This document shows, piece after piece, positions 43,218 to 52,024 of a stretch of 64,000 nucleotides of DNA. The DNA is from RFSX01 sp964567435. GTDB lineage: Bacteria; Bacteroidota; Bacteroidia; Chitinophagales; Saprospiraceae. Where the stretch lies: assembly GCA_964567435.1 (NCBI GenBank), contig CAZMMQ010000014.1, forward strand, positions 3,262 to 67,261. Direction: 5' to 3'. A model generated the notes under the pieces. It did not search any database and was not told where the DNA came from. It saw only the letters and a program-made list of their open reading frames with translations. A program made the translations under genes and the position numbers. Position 1 is the stretch's first letter, and each line of letters begins with the position of its first letter.

Positions 43218-43763
43218 ATGGGTAGACTACCAAAAATCATAATCATGATTGCAGCGATGACTGCTATCTTCCTTTGGATGAGTACAGCTTTCAATTCATG
43301 TGGAGACAAGGATGATATCTTGGATGACACGACAGAGACTATCGACGAGATCATAGATGATACAGACGAGTTTGTGGATAATGTATCCGATGATATTTTT
43401 GCTGATGATACAGAAGAATATGTAGATGCTGATTTTGTCACACCAGATGAGGCAACAGATGTAGATTTTACATCAACTGATGACTCAGATGATAGTTATA
43501 CTCCTAGACCGACCTATACGAGCAGTAGTTCTGGTGATTATATGGTGATTGCAGGTAATTATCTTGTACAGTCTAACGCCAATGGCATGACTAGAAAGCT
43601 CTCTAATTTAGGTTATCCCAATGCTGAGATTGGCATCTTCGACCGATCACAATACCACACTGTTATTGCGTCAAGACATGACTCTTATGGTGCCGCACTT
43701 GAAGTAGCCAATGCCATTAATAGACAAGGCATAGAGTGTTACGTTAAAAAGCGTGAATATTAG
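43218..43763 (+). CDS. SPOR-domain lipoprotein or membrane-anchored protein
   Basis: 181 residues from the ATG at 43218 (MGRLPKIIIMIAAMTAIFLW), chosen because a signal/anchor follows at once; an open frame extends back to 43182. A Cys in AFNSCGDKDD could be lipidated. Residues about 32-95 are a low-complexity Asp/Thr-rich linker (DDTTETIDEIIDDTDEFVDN). The last 75 residues are a SPOR domain (YMVIAGNYLVQSNANGMTRK, LGYPNAEIGIF, RHDSYGAALEVANAINRQGI), which binds peptidoglycan strands stripped of stem peptides, often at the division site. The acidic spacer would let it reach the wall from the membrane. Confidence 0.85.
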   Translation: MGRLPKIIIMIAAMTAIFLWMSTAFNSCGDKDDILDDTTETIDEIIDDTDEFVDNVSDDIFADDTEEYVDADFVTPDEATDVDFTSTDDSDDSYTPRPTYTSSSSGDYMVIAGNYLVQSNANGMTRKLSNLGYPNAEIGIFDRSQYHTVIASRHDSYGAALEVANAINRQGIECYVKKREY

Positions 43764-43786
43764 AATACCAGAGAATAATAGAGAAT

Positions 43787-45163
43787 TCACTCTCTTCCAT
43801 ACAAGATCATCTTTACCCCTCTCGATTCAATAGAATGGATTATTGTCCATTGGTTAGACAATAGCTCAATTTCATGGTCATTGAAGTCATTCATAATATT
43901 ACTGTAAAGGATATACTTGTCAGTTAGTATGTCATAAGCGTGATATCCTTTTTCTCTTGATTGAGGATCTAAAAAACGACGATCACCTCTCGTAGGGTAG
44001 GCTGTGCCAACTGATGAAACTACTACATTAGAATTAGATACAATATAATTATACATCTCCTGTTCAAGGTGGTAATATGGCCAATGTGCTGCTGTACTAT
44101 CCCAGCCCTGAGCTACTTTATCCGGATAGATAATTCTATTGCCGAGCGCCATAAGAATGACAATACTTAGAACAATACCCATATTGGTCTTGCGAGTCAG
44201 CTGTAGCATCCACAACAGACTAACTAATTGTATTGGAAGATAATATCTATGATTGATGAGGCCAGTAAAAGGAATAGTAATTATTCCTAATCCAAAAACC
44301 AAAATGACCATCAGAGAAAGAAATGTGTGGCGCTGATGTAAAGTATGCTTGATGAAAAAAAGGATGGATAAGTAAATAACTACCATCCCAAAATCCAATA
44401 GTCTCCACACATATAGTCCAGCATGATATATTAGTGTCTTCCCTTGAACGAGAGTAAATGACGGTGACCAGGGAGAGTCCTCATGAAATCCTATCCACTT
44501 GGTTTGCCAGATATGCCATAACTGAAATAGGATAAATAATATTATCGCAGGGAGATAGATAAAGACTGTTTTTCTGAATCTTTGAAGCAGATTTATATCT
44601 CGCCTACTTGTTGTGCTCAGTTCGTATAACCCTAATAAGAATAGAACAATCATCCCTCTAACGCTAATGACAGATAGTAGAATACTCCCAACCACAAATG
44701 ACTTTTTCTGCTTATTCAAAATCCCATACAGGCAAGCAAGAAAACCAGTTACAAGAATAATATCAGGAGACACCATAATGGAATGTCCCAGATAAAAAGG
44801 GCATAATAGCATCGCCAGCATATATACCCAGTATCTGTCATCCAGTATCAATTTTCCCAACTTGAAAGCATAAAAGAGGTTGGCTAACAAGAAAGGAAGC
44901 ATAGCGAAATGAGCAGTCATTAGATGACAACCAAAGATACCATAGAGAGTGGCTATATATATTCCAAATGTTGGAGGATGCCCACTATCAAGATGTTCTG
45001 GTAGACCTCCAGACAATAGGCCATTGCTGAGATACCAATCTCCATGACGACCCGCAAACTGCACCGTATCCCAAAAGAAGATATGATTTCTGGCCCAGAC
45101 CACAAGCATAATGGTTACCAGCCAAAAACCTACTAAAATGTATCTATCCTTCACAGTTAACAA
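43787..45163 (-). CDS. Multi-pass membrane protein, GT-C glycosyltransferase-like
   Basis: 458 residues with about ten to eleven membrane segments. The first loop, after helix 1, carries an acidic residue (IFFWDTVQFAGRHGDWYLSN) and then GLPEHLDSGHPPTFGIYIAT, an arrangement typical of GT-C enzymes such as the ArnT/PMT group where this Asp is catalytic. Hydrophobic helices follow (ILVTGFLACLYGILNKQKKS), and the C-terminal 80 residues are soluble. It may transfer a sugar from a polyprenyl carrier; no family can be named with confidence. Convergent with the SPOR gene; divergent from the blaI-like gene. Confidence 0.65.
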   Translation of the reverse strand: MLTVKDRYILVGFWLVTIMLVVWARNHIFFWDTVQFAGRHGDWYLSNGLLSGGLPEHLDSGHPPTFGIYIATLYGIFGCHLMTAHFAMLPFLLANLFYAFKLGKLILDDRYWVYMLAMLLCPFYLGHSIMVSPDIILVTGFLACLYGILNKQKKSFVVGSILLSVISVRGMIVLFLLGLYELSTTSRRDINLLQRFRKTVFIYLPAIILFILFQLWHIWQTKWIGFHEDSPWSPSFTLVQGKTLIYHAGLYVWRLLDFGMVVIYLSILFFIKHTLHQRHTFLSLMVILVFGLGIITIPFTGLINHRYYLPIQLVSLLWMLQLTRKTNMGIVLSIVILMALGNRIIYPDKVAQGWDSTAAHWPYYHLEQEMYNYIVSNSNVVVSSVGTAYPTRGDRRFLDPQSREKGYHAYDILTDKYILYSNIMNDFNDHEIELLSNQWTIIHSIESRGVKMILYGRE

Positions 45164-45216
45164 TATTAGGAAACCTCGACGTAGAAACCATAAGACACGT
45201 TAAAGTCATCTTAACA

Positions 45217-45232
45217 TACGACAATATTCGTA
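45217..45232. promoter_or_regulatory. BlaI-type operator candidate, distal copy
   Basis: TACG-N8-CGTA dyad 54 bases before the blaI-like start. The same arms and spacing recur at 45246-45261, 29 bases centre to centre. Confidence 0.55.
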
Positions 45233-45245
45233 GAAAATTTGCTAA

Positions 45246-45261
45246 TACGTATTCTTTCGTA
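45246..45261. promoter_or_regulatory. BlaI-type operator candidate, proximal copy
   Basis: Second TACG-N8-CGTA dyad, 25 bases before the ATG; its left side also forms a perfect AATACGTATT palindrome. It lies downstream of a TTTG at 45238-45241 that could be the -33 element, so binding would block the promoter. Confidence 0.55.
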
Positions 45262-45286
45262 TATCTTAATCATTTAGAAGTGAAGC

Positions 45287-45679
45287 ATGACAAATAAAAA
45301 ATACTATCCCACCGAAGCAGAGCTGGAAATCTTACAGGTACTCTGGGCTAAAGGCCCTTCTTCCGTCAGATTGGTCAATGGTCTTCTCAATGAAGTAAGA
45401 GATGTCGGTTATACCACCACGCTGAAAATCATGCAAATAATGACCGACAAGGGTCTTGTGACAAGGGATACAAGTAGCCGAACACATATCTACCATCCAG
45501 CTGTAAAGGAGAGTGACACGCAAGAAAGTCTGCTCACAAACTTTATTCAAAAGGCATACCGTGGCTCAGCAATGAGACTAGTTATGCAAGCGTTGGGGCA
45601 GCAAAAAGCTACTCCAGAAGAACTGCAAAAGCTGAAGCAGATAATAAATGATATGGACGAACCAACTTCTGACCAATAA
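45287..45679 (+). CDS. BlaI/MecI/CopY-family repressor
   Basis: 130 residues. The winged helix-turn-helix is typical: PTEAELEILQVLWAKGPSSV, RLVNGLLNEVRDVGYTTTLK, IMQIMTDKGLVTRDTSSRTH, then the dimerisation helices with SAMRLVMQALGQQKATPEEL. In the family, cleavage by the partner BlaR1/MecR1 protease or a linked signal lifts repression. It is followed after eight bases by an M56 protease gene, the usual partner, and preceded by two matching dyads. No beta-lactamase is encoded nearby, so the regulon is probably not antibiotic resistance but envelope functions. Confidence 0.92.
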   Translation: MTNKKYYPTEAELEILQVLWAKGPSSVRLVNGLLNEVRDVGYTTTLKIMQIMTDKGLVTRDTSSRTHIYHPAVKESDTQESLLTNFIQKAYRGSAMRLVMQALGQQKATPEELQKLKQIINDMDEPTSDQ

Positions 45680-45687
45680 ATTCTCTC

Positions 45688-47286
45688 ATGCACTCATTAC
45701 TCCAATCAGATTTATCAACTACACTGGCCTGGACACTTCTTCATTCTGTATGGCAAGTTACGCTGGTAGCTATTATATTAATCCTAGTACTAAGACTTAT
45801 GCGACATCGTTCTGCACAGTTACGATATCTTATATCGTTAGGCGCAATGGCTCAAGCTGTCTTACTTACGTTAATTACATTCAGTATATATTACTTTAAA
45901 AGTACATCGACAAATGAGGTCTTTGGCTCACCTACAATGATGGTGTCGGACTTTGGTCACATTGCTTCAGCAAATAAGTTGGATATAATCAGTCACTGGC
46001 TAAGTATATATACGCCTTATATTGTAGGGGTATGGATACTTGGCTCAATTTTATTTCTATTAAAATTATTTGTCGGGTATGCTTATGTGTCACATTTGGC
46101 TCACGTGGCACAGGATGAGGTGAAATCAGTCATACACAAGGTGAATAAGCTGAGAATGAAATTCGATATAACTCGTAAAGTTGGCATTAAGTATACAGCG
46201 GCTATTCAGACACCAATGGTATCGGGTATTATCAAGCCACTCATCTTGTTTCCTATTGGCATGGTGAACCATCTTACGCCAGAAGAGTTGGAGGCGGTGC
46301 TATCTCATGAGTTGGCTCACATAAGAAGACATGATTTTGTCATTAACCTCATTCAATCTATAATAGAATCCTTCTTTTACTATCATCCAGGAATCTGGGT
46401 CATATCACGTCTTATACATGAGGAAAGAGAATCTTGTTGTGATGACTTAGCAGTACAAGTGACAGGACACAAAAAGTCTTATGCTGAGACTTTAATTAAG
46501 TTACAAGAGCTGAGACAGGTGGCAATCTCTCCAGCCTTGGGACTAACTGGCAAATACCAACCATTTACAAATCGTATCAAGCGAATACTGGAAGTGCCTA
46601 TACAACTCCCAAGAATCAGAGAACGTGTTATTAGTCTTATGGTCTTGTGTTTTGTAATGATATCTGTCATTGGAAATAGTGGGTCGTCTAATCCACTCGA
46701 TTTGGACAAGTTAGATGTATATGTGATAGATGATTGCCCTTCCAATGAAGGGGAAATAAAATACTACCTGGATACAATTCCGGACCGCAATAGTTTTCAT
46801 ATCAAAAAGCGTTCGCTGCAGAAAGAAGTGGAGCTGCATATGGAGGAAGGATTAGTCAAATCACTAAAAGTAGATGGCGAAGAGTATGAGCACATAGACA
46901 AATGGTCATTGCAAAGTATTATCGATGAATTACAACCCAACAGAAAAGAAAATCTTATCACAATTTTTCCTGATTGTGGAGAAGGCTTTGGAAAAGTCTA
47001 CTATGTTAATGCCTATCGAGAAGCCATCAACTTGGATAATTATTTTGAATTGGAGCAAAAGACAGGAGGCAGTTATGACTTATTGCGACAACTTGAAACT
47101 CTAAAGGGTAATGAATTTGACACCCAATATTTAGATACAATTCAAGAAGGAATACGACAACTGGATTGGTCGCAAATAAAACAAGCCCCAAAAATTCAGA
47201 TTGATTCTATTTTTGATTTATTCCCACAGCAATGGAGTATAACGCCAGTGAAACCAGATAATAAACAATCCAAGATCACTGAGTGA
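45688..47286 (+). CDS. BlaR1/M56-family membrane metallopeptidase
   Basis: 532 residues. Several N-terminal membrane segments (near 12-35, 38-60, 98-122) enclose the M56 peptidase domain: zinc motif LSHELAHIRRHDFVINLIQS (HEXXH), SFFYYHPGIWVISRLIHEER and ESCCDDLAV, where Glu completes the site. A further membrane helix lies near 310-330 (RERVISLMVLCFVMISVIGN). The remaining 200 residues are extracytoplasmic but are not the penicillin-binding sensor of BlaR1, so the signal is unlikely to be a beta-lactam. It should cleave or trigger loss of the co-encoded BlaI-like repressor. Confidence 0.9.
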   Translation: MHSLLQSDLSTTLAWTLLHSVWQVTLVAIILILVLRLMRHRSAQLRYLISLGAMAQAVLLTLITFSIYYFKSTSTNEVFGSPTMMVSDFGHIASANKLDIISHWLSIYTPYIVGVWILGSILFLLKLFVGYAYVSHLAHVAQDEVKSVIHKVNKLRMKFDITRKVGIKYTAAIQTPMVSGIIKPLILFPIGMVNHLTPEELEAVLSHELAHIRRHDFVINLIQSIIESFFYYHPGIWVISRLIHEERESCCDDLAVQVTGHKKSYAETLIKLQELRQVAISPALGLTGKYQPFTNRIKRILEVPIQLPRIRERVISLMVLCFVMISVIGNSGSSNPLDLDKLDVYVIDDCPSNEGEIKYYLDTIPDRNSFHIKKRSLQKEVELHMEEGLVKSLKVDGEEYEHIDKWSLQSIIDELQPNRKENLITIFPDCGEGFGKVYYVNAYREAINLDNYFELEQKTGGSYDLLRQLETLKGNEFDTQYLDTIQEGIRQLDWSQIKQAPKIQIDSIFDLFPQQWSITPVKPDNKQSKITE

Positions 47287-47636
47287 ATATTTTATTTATA
47301 GAGAAGAGAACAACAACGGGTAGTGAGTGGCGATTATCATTGGATTAGTGTGATGATATCATTCACTATGTAGATAGAATTGGAAGAGAATCTTGATTAA
47401 AGTAACACTTTCCAAATCGACCTTGTGGAGATTTCTGCGTGCTCGTATAGTAGGTGTAGGTTTTACAAAATATGTAATTCTCTAGTTAAAAGATTTTTCA
47501 GCGCATTACAGTCGGTCGTAATGAAAAAAATGTACCGTGGCATCAGGATGAAGGAAAAAGCCGAGCCACTGCCAAATCCTGGTGAGTGGGTGGGAACGAC
47601 ACAGTGCCTAGGATTTGATTAATTAATTGTTGTCAC
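47287..47636. other. Intergenic region without a supported gene
   Basis: A short frame (47521-47622, MKKMYRGIRMKEKAEPLPNP) is possible but has no support beyond being open. A near-palindrome, AGTG...CACT, lies around 47348-47368. No clear terminator for the M56 gene was recognised. Confidence 0.3.
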
Positions 47637-48086
47637 CTAAGCGCTAAGCAACTCCTTCACCAGTCCAGATACCGTCTTCCCATCTGCTTGACCAGCCAAT
47701 TGCTGCGTAGCCATGCCCATTACTTTACCCATATCCTTCATGCCAGTAGCACCAGTATCGCTAATTATCTTCTGAATAATTGGCCTCAGTTCATCTACGC
47801 TTAGTTGTTTAGGAAGATATCTCTGCAATACTTCTATCTCTTCACTTTCTACAACAGCGAGATCTTCTCGCCCCTGCTTATTAAAAATGTCTAAGGAGTC
47901 TTGACGTTGCTTGATTAATTTCTGAACCATTTTAATCTCACCAGCTTCATCCAGTTCCTTACCAGATCCATCGGTTTTGGATAAGAGGATAGCCGCTTTG
48001 ATAGCACGTATGGCTCTGAGGGCTGCTTGGTCTTTGCTCTTCATTGCAGCTTTAAGATCTGGCATTATTTTACTTTCAAGACTCAT
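47637..48086 (-). CDS. yqeY: GatB/YqeY domain-containing protein
   Basis: 149 residues, full family length. Features are MSLESKIMPDLKAAMKSKDQ, ALRAIRAIKAAILLSKTDGS, EEIEVLQRYLPKQLSVDELR and GATGMKDMGKVMGMATQQLA, GQADGKTVSGLVKELL. The domain is related to the tRNA-binding C-terminus of GatB and is thought to bind tRNA; the cellular role is uncertain. It overlaps the rsmA gene upstream by 11 bases, so the two are translated from one message, a coupling between ribosome assembly and tRNA-linked factors. Confidence 0.93.
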   Translation of the reverse strand: MSLESKIMPDLKAAMKSKDQAALRAIRAIKAAILLSKTDGSGKELDEAGEIKMVQKLIKQRQDSLDIFNKQGREDLAVVESEEIEVLQRYLPKQLSVDELRPIIQKIISDTGATGMKDMGKVMGMATQQLAGQADGKTVSGLVKELLSA

Positions 48087-48849
48087 GATCTAGATTTTGT
48101 GATTTTATCAGATGGGCAATATTAATAAATTCCTCGACACTAAGGTGCTCAGGACGCTTTTGGAATATAGGATCAGAGCTGTCTATAAGCAAAGACTTGA
48201 GTGTATTTCGTAATTTTTTCCTTCGTTGACCAAAGGACACCTTGATGATGTTCTTAAATATTAGTGGATCACATGGCAAACTATAGTTTTCCTTTCGCGT
48301 GAGCATTATCATAGAAGACATCACCTTGGGTGGTGGAGAGAAAGCAGACGAATCTATATCAAAAAGCATTGTCGCTTCGTACATCGCTTGAGCTCTGATA
48401 CTAATAATGCCATTCTTTTTTGATCCAGGCGAGGCACAGATACGTTCAGCCACCTCTTTTTGAAACATACCTATCATCACTGGTATCATTGCTACATTAT
48501 CCAGCATCTTAAAGATAATCTGAGAGGAAATGTTATAAGGAAAATTACCGACAAGGTTAAAAGGCGCTGAAGCGAATACCTCATTGAGATCTACCTTAAG
48601 AAAATCTGCATGGATAATCTGGTCTTGATTTACTTTTTGATTGAGAATGGACACCATATCTCTGTCTAGTTCGATCGCTTTAAAAGAATCGTAATAAGTG
48701 GCCAAATTAGTTGTCAATATACCTTGCCCCGGACCGACTTCTACAATCGGTTGATGTTCCTTGCAATGGTCTTTAATGGTGTCAAGTATTCTGTTAATAA
48801 CCTGTTGGTCATGTAAGAAATGCTGTCCAAGTTGTTTTTTGGCTCTCAT
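48076..48849 (-). CDS. rsmA: 16S rRNA dimethyladenosine transferase
   Basis: 257 residues. It dimethylates two adjacent adenines in helix 45 of 16S rRNA. MRAKKQLGQHFLHDQQVINR is the classical opening. SAM motif I is PIVEVGPGQGILTTNLATYY, motif II AIELDRDMVSIL, and the catalytic motif IV NLVGNFPYNISSQIIFKML (NXPY). PPPKVMSSMIMLTRK and FGQRRKKLRNTLKSLL complete the family pattern. First gene of a two-gene unit with yqeY; divergent from pdxA with 97 bases between starts. Confidence 0.96.
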   Translation of the reverse strand: MRAKKQLGQHFLHDQQVINRILDTIKDHCKEHQPIVEVGPGQGILTTNLATYYDSFKAIELDRDMVSILNQKVNQDQIIHADFLKVDLNEVFASAPFNLVGNFPYNISSQIIFKMLDNVAMIPVMIGMFQKEVAERICASPGSKKNGIISIRAQAMYEATMLFDIDSSAFSPPPKVMSSMIMLTRKENYSLPCDPLIFKNIIKVSFGQRRKKLRNTLKSLLIDSSDPIFQKRPEHLSVEEFINIAHLIKSQNLDHES

Positions 48850-48946
48850 CTACGGCTCTAATAAGATACCAAAGTACTGATAATTGATACTATCTGTCAG
48901 TATACCTGTATCTTTGGCCTTTTCGAAATAGCAACAGAATAGATTT

Positions 48947-50008
48947 ATGGCGAGCAAGATTAAGATAGGAATAACAATAGGAGATATCAATGGCATTGGT
49001 CCTGAGGTGATCATAAAGGCCCTTTCGCACCCTAGCATTTCTAATCATATAACACCAGTAATATATGGCAGTACAAAGGCATTGTCTTATCATAAAAACA
49101 TAGTCAAGGATGCCAACTTCCCCTTTGTATCAGTAAAGGATGGTCGAAATTTGTCTTATAATAAGATTAATGTCATCAACTGTTGGACTGATGAAACGAA
49201 TATAACGCTAGGACAAGCTTCTAAAGAGAGTGGAAAATTTGCTTTGATGGCCATGGAAAGAGCAGTACAGGATGCCAAAGAAGGGTTAATAGATGCTCTT
49301 GTTACAGCTCCAATCAATAAGAAGGCCATGGAATTAGCAGGGTTTAAGCACATAGGGCATACTGAGTATTTGGCAGAAGCATTTAATTCATCTGAGGTCG
49401 TTATGACGATGGTATCTGACTCTGCAGTGATAGCAGTAGCCTCTAATCATGTACCTGTCAAGGATATTGTCACCCATCTGGATAAGAAAAAAATCATTCG
49501 TAAACTCAAAGTACTAAACAAATCTCTAAAGCAGGACTTCGGTAAAAGCAGGCCGACTATAGCTGTTCTTGGGCTCAATCCTCATGCAGGAGATAAGGGA
49601 GTGATAGGTAGCGAAGAGATAGACTTTATAGAGCCAGCCATCAAAGAAGCGAAGAGAAATGATGTCTTAGTAGCAGGGCCTTATCCTTCAGATGGGTTTT
49701 TTGGTGGCTCTGACTTCAAGAAAGTGGATGCTATATTGGCTATGTATCATGATCAGGGCTTGATTCCATTTAAATTGATGTCATTTGGTGATGGAGTCAA
49801 TTTTACAGCTGGTCTGCCAATAATAAGGACATCTCCCGACCATGGCACCGGTTATGACATAGCTGGACAGAATAAAGCAAATGCTGGGTCTATGAGAAAG
49901 GCACTATACTTAGCTAAGGATTTGTATAATAACAGGAAGGAAGCAGAGGCAGATTCAAAGGATTCTTTGAAAAAAACGTCGAAGCCAAAAGAGGAAATCC
50001 AAGATTAA
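48947..50008 (+). CDS. pdxA: 4-hydroxythreonine-4-phosphate dehydrogenase
   Basis: 353 residues. An NAD-dependent enzyme of pyridoxal 5'-phosphate synthesis (DXP-dependent route). Family patterns: IKIGITIGDINGIGPEVIIK, ALVTAPINKKAMELAGFKHI GHTEYLAE with the first metal His, then ILGLNPHAGDKGVIGSEE-type segment (VLGLNPHAGDKG) with the second His, GPYPSDGFFGG, and AMYHDQGLIPFKL with the third His, then INFTAGLP-like VNFTAGLPIIRTSPDHGTGY. A lysine-rich tail (DSLKKTSKPKEEIQD) is not conserved. Monocistronic. Confidence 0.95.
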   Translation: MASKIKIGITIGDINGIGPEVIIKALSHPSISNHITPVIYGSTKALSYHKNIVKDANFPFVSVKDGRNLSYNKINVINCWTDETNITLGQASKESGKFALMAMERAVQDAKEGLIDALVTAPINKKAMELAGFKHIGHTEYLAEAFNSSEVVMTMVSDSAVIAVASNHVPVKDIVTHLDKKKIIRKLKVLNKSLKQDFGKSRPTIAVLGLNPHAGDKGVIGSEEIDFIEPAIKEAKRNDVLVAGPYPSDGFFGGSDFKKVDAILAMYHDQGLIPFKLMSFGDGVNFTAGLPIIRTSPDHGTGYDIAGQNKANAGSMRKALYLAKDLYNNRKEAEADSKDSLKKTSKPKEEIQD

Positions 50009-50129
50009 GGTTGAGATTTAGGTTCTAAAAAAATCTTTCCCTAGATTGGTTTATTGCTCGTATCGCCTCCAGGCTTCGACGACGTAAATATAATCATCCT
50101 GACTAATATGTAAAGTCAAGAGTAAGTTG

Positions 50130-50696
50130 TTAACGTGTTTTTATAACGTTTAATTTTTTGAAAGGGTTGTCAGCTTTATCTAATTCATACAACCCATATA
50201 GCTCTATTTTGTTGATTATCTTCTGTGCATAGGCCTTATCTGTAGCATATCCAGCTTTTTGGAGGCCTACTGCCCAGGCTTTATAATTTGTCTTATCTAA
50301 TAAGAACAAATGCACGTAATTACTTCTGTTTTTTAGAAAATTAGAGTGGTCTACCCATGAATCTGACGATATTCCATAGGACCGAAAGCAAGAATCTATA
50401 AGATTCCCTTGCGCATCAAAGTCATCGTCCTTATGGTAGTAAGTACCTCCTTTCCAGTACCTTTTGCATTTGATACCAAAGTGATTATTGGCATATATGG
50501 CTAAATCACTTTTGCCTAGATTGGACTCATGAAGTGCTTGTGCCATCTTTATAGACGCAGGTACACCAGTACGATACATCTCTGCTATGGCTAAGTCTTT
50601 GTATGTCGCTATATAATCTAATGCTTCTACAGAAGGGTTCTCCTTCGGTACAAACGACAATATTCCTACAATGAGGGTTAGGTATAGATATCCCAA
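50130..50696 (-). CDS. Secreted glucosaminidase (peptidoglycan hydrolase)
   Basis: 188 residues. The signal peptide MGYLYLTLIVGILSFVPKEN precedes a glucosaminidase domain of the FlgJ/LytG group (PF01832): YIATYKDLAIAEMYRTGVPA, SIKMAQALHESNLGKSDLAI with the likely catalytic Glu in ALHESN, YANNHFGIKCKRYWKGGTYY, CFRSYGISSDSWVDHSNFLK and AWAVGLQKAGYATDKAYAQK. It should cleave the N-acetylglucosaminyl linkage of peptidoglycan in the periplasm. There is no LysM domain in this copy, unlike many relatives. Single gene. Confidence 0.9.
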   Translation of the reverse strand: MGYLYLTLIVGILSFVPKENPSVEALDYIATYKDLAIAEMYRTGVPASIKMAQALHESNLGKSDLAIYANNHFGIKCKRYWKGGTYYHKDDDFDAQGNLIDSCFRSYGISSDSWVDHSNFLKNRSNYVHLFLLDKTNYKAWAVGLQKAGYATDKAYAQKIINKIELYGLYELDKADNPFKKLNVIKTR

Positions 50697-50767
50697 AATC
50701 AGGCGGTTTTATGGCTGCAATAATCCAAAAGCTATGCCAACTGACGTGTAATTGTCAGATTAAATAG

Positions 50768-51650
50768 CTATCTCCATAAAGTTATTGTCCCATAATCCAC
50801 GATGACTTCATCAGATAAGACATAGCTGAGTTTATAGGTATAGATACCTTGATTCAGCATCTTCCCGTCTGAGGTGCCATCCCAGATTATGGATTCTGCA
50901 TTGTCAGAGAAGAACTGCACATTTCCCCATCGGTCATAGACATAACATTCTACAAATTGTATTTCTTCATAGGTAGAGAAGATTTCCCAGGTGGCATTAC
51001 CCCCTTCAGCATTAATATTATATACATTTGGAACATAGATAGATGGCATTGGAACAAAGCTACATGGCTCTCAGTCGACATCTTGCTCGAGTAAGCAAGT
51101 TCTATCAGTAATATCTGCAAGCGTGATTCGGTGTGCTTGTCCATCAGATGGAATATTCACCATCAAACTCTGTGATGTTGCATAACCCATCAAGGTTTAA
51201 GAGGCTAGCGTTTTGTCTAATATCAATGTCAGAAGGAATAGCACTTATAAGACTTATAGCATCTATGTTTTCAAGAAGGCCATTGTCTTTTATAAAAAGC
51301 GATCCATTGATTTCAGTGATATTCAGATCATCTAGATTTACAATACGAGCATTTGATAAGATTTCAAGTTGCCTGATGGAAGTGATATTGTGGAGGCGAT
51401 TAAGGGATGATAGATTGGGATTAGATGCGACTCTTAGTGTTCCAGTTAGCTGAGTCAAATTTGACAAAGGTGATAAATTTACTATGTCAGAAGGGCCACT
51501 TGTTCCAATAGTTATATTGCCAGCTGTAGTCAGACTTTGGTCAGAAGCATTGACGTCAGCTTGAGATTGCAGTATTAACTGACCATTGAGAAAGGAGTGA
51601 CTTAATAAGAATAAAATCACAACTGCCTTGATAGAGAATAGATTAAGCAT
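50768..51650 (-). pseudogene. L-domain/CHU_C-like secreted protein, frameshift and stop
   Basis: N-terminal frame (51650-51144): signal MLNLFSIKAVVILFLLSHSF, then receptor L-domain-like repeats (LSPLSNLTQLTGTLRVASNP, LEILSNARIVNLDDLNITEI, NASLLNLDGLCNITEFDG). C-terminal frame (from about 51157): DGQAHRITLADITDRTCLLE, then an in-frame TGA at 51071-51073, then EPCSFVPMPSIYVPNVYNIN and a gliding-motility CHU_C-like end (VECYVYDRWGNVQF ... NQGIYTYKLSYVLS). Joining needs removal of one base near 51158 and read-through or correction of one TGA, perhaps a former Cys codon. The repaired length is 293 residues. Unlike the endonuclease case, neither lesion is in a clear homopolymer, so real decay is plausible. 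Confidence 0.75.
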
Positions 51651-51773
51651 AGTTCCAGGTTACTTGAGGAGAGTCTTTACTATTCTTATTTGATCAGATG
51701 GAAAGTTGTTGCATAGAATGTGGAATAATATTCACCGTTATAAAAATTGTATTTTTAGTAAAACGCAAACCTT

Positions 51774-52007
51774 ATGCTCAAAACTACTATTGAGATTTTT
51801 TCTGCCATACTCATTTTGGCAGGATTCGAATTATTTAATCGCAAAAGTATCAGAGGGTTCTATGTCATGGCTATAGGACAGCTCTTAGCTGCAATTATTT
51901 GTGCCGCCACTGATTTATGGTTTCTGAGTATTATGCACTTTGTAAATTTTCTAATGCAGATACGTGGCTGGACGAAATGGAAAGCAGAGGTTTCAGAGAA
52001 AAGTTAG
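51774..52007 (+). CDS. Small membrane protein, PnuC-like segment
   Basis: 77 residues with two or three membrane segments (IEIFSAILILAGFELF, GFYVMAIGQLLAAIICAATD, IMHFVNFLMQIRGWTKWK). The last piece, FxxNFxMQIRGWTKW, resembles the final helices of PnuC-type vitamin/nucleoside transporters, but the protein is far too short to be a complete one. It may be a member of a short related family. Convergent with the ypdA-like gene, 17 bases away. Confidence 0.55.
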   Translation: MLKTTIEIFSAILILAGFELFNRKSIRGFYVMAIGQLLAAIICAATDLWFLSIMHFVNFLMQIRGWTKWKAEVSEKS

Positions 52008-52024
52008 ACTCAGGAATAAATTTC

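Noticed and set aside
47425..47622. 65-residue frame after the M56 gene
   Set aside because: Composition looks random, with no ribosome-site or family support; only a shorter internal frame is mentioned as a possibility.
50950..51144. 64-residue frame between the two parts of the broken L-domain gene
   Set aside because: A third-frame reading of the same DNA; the flanking two frames join with domain continuity, this one does not.
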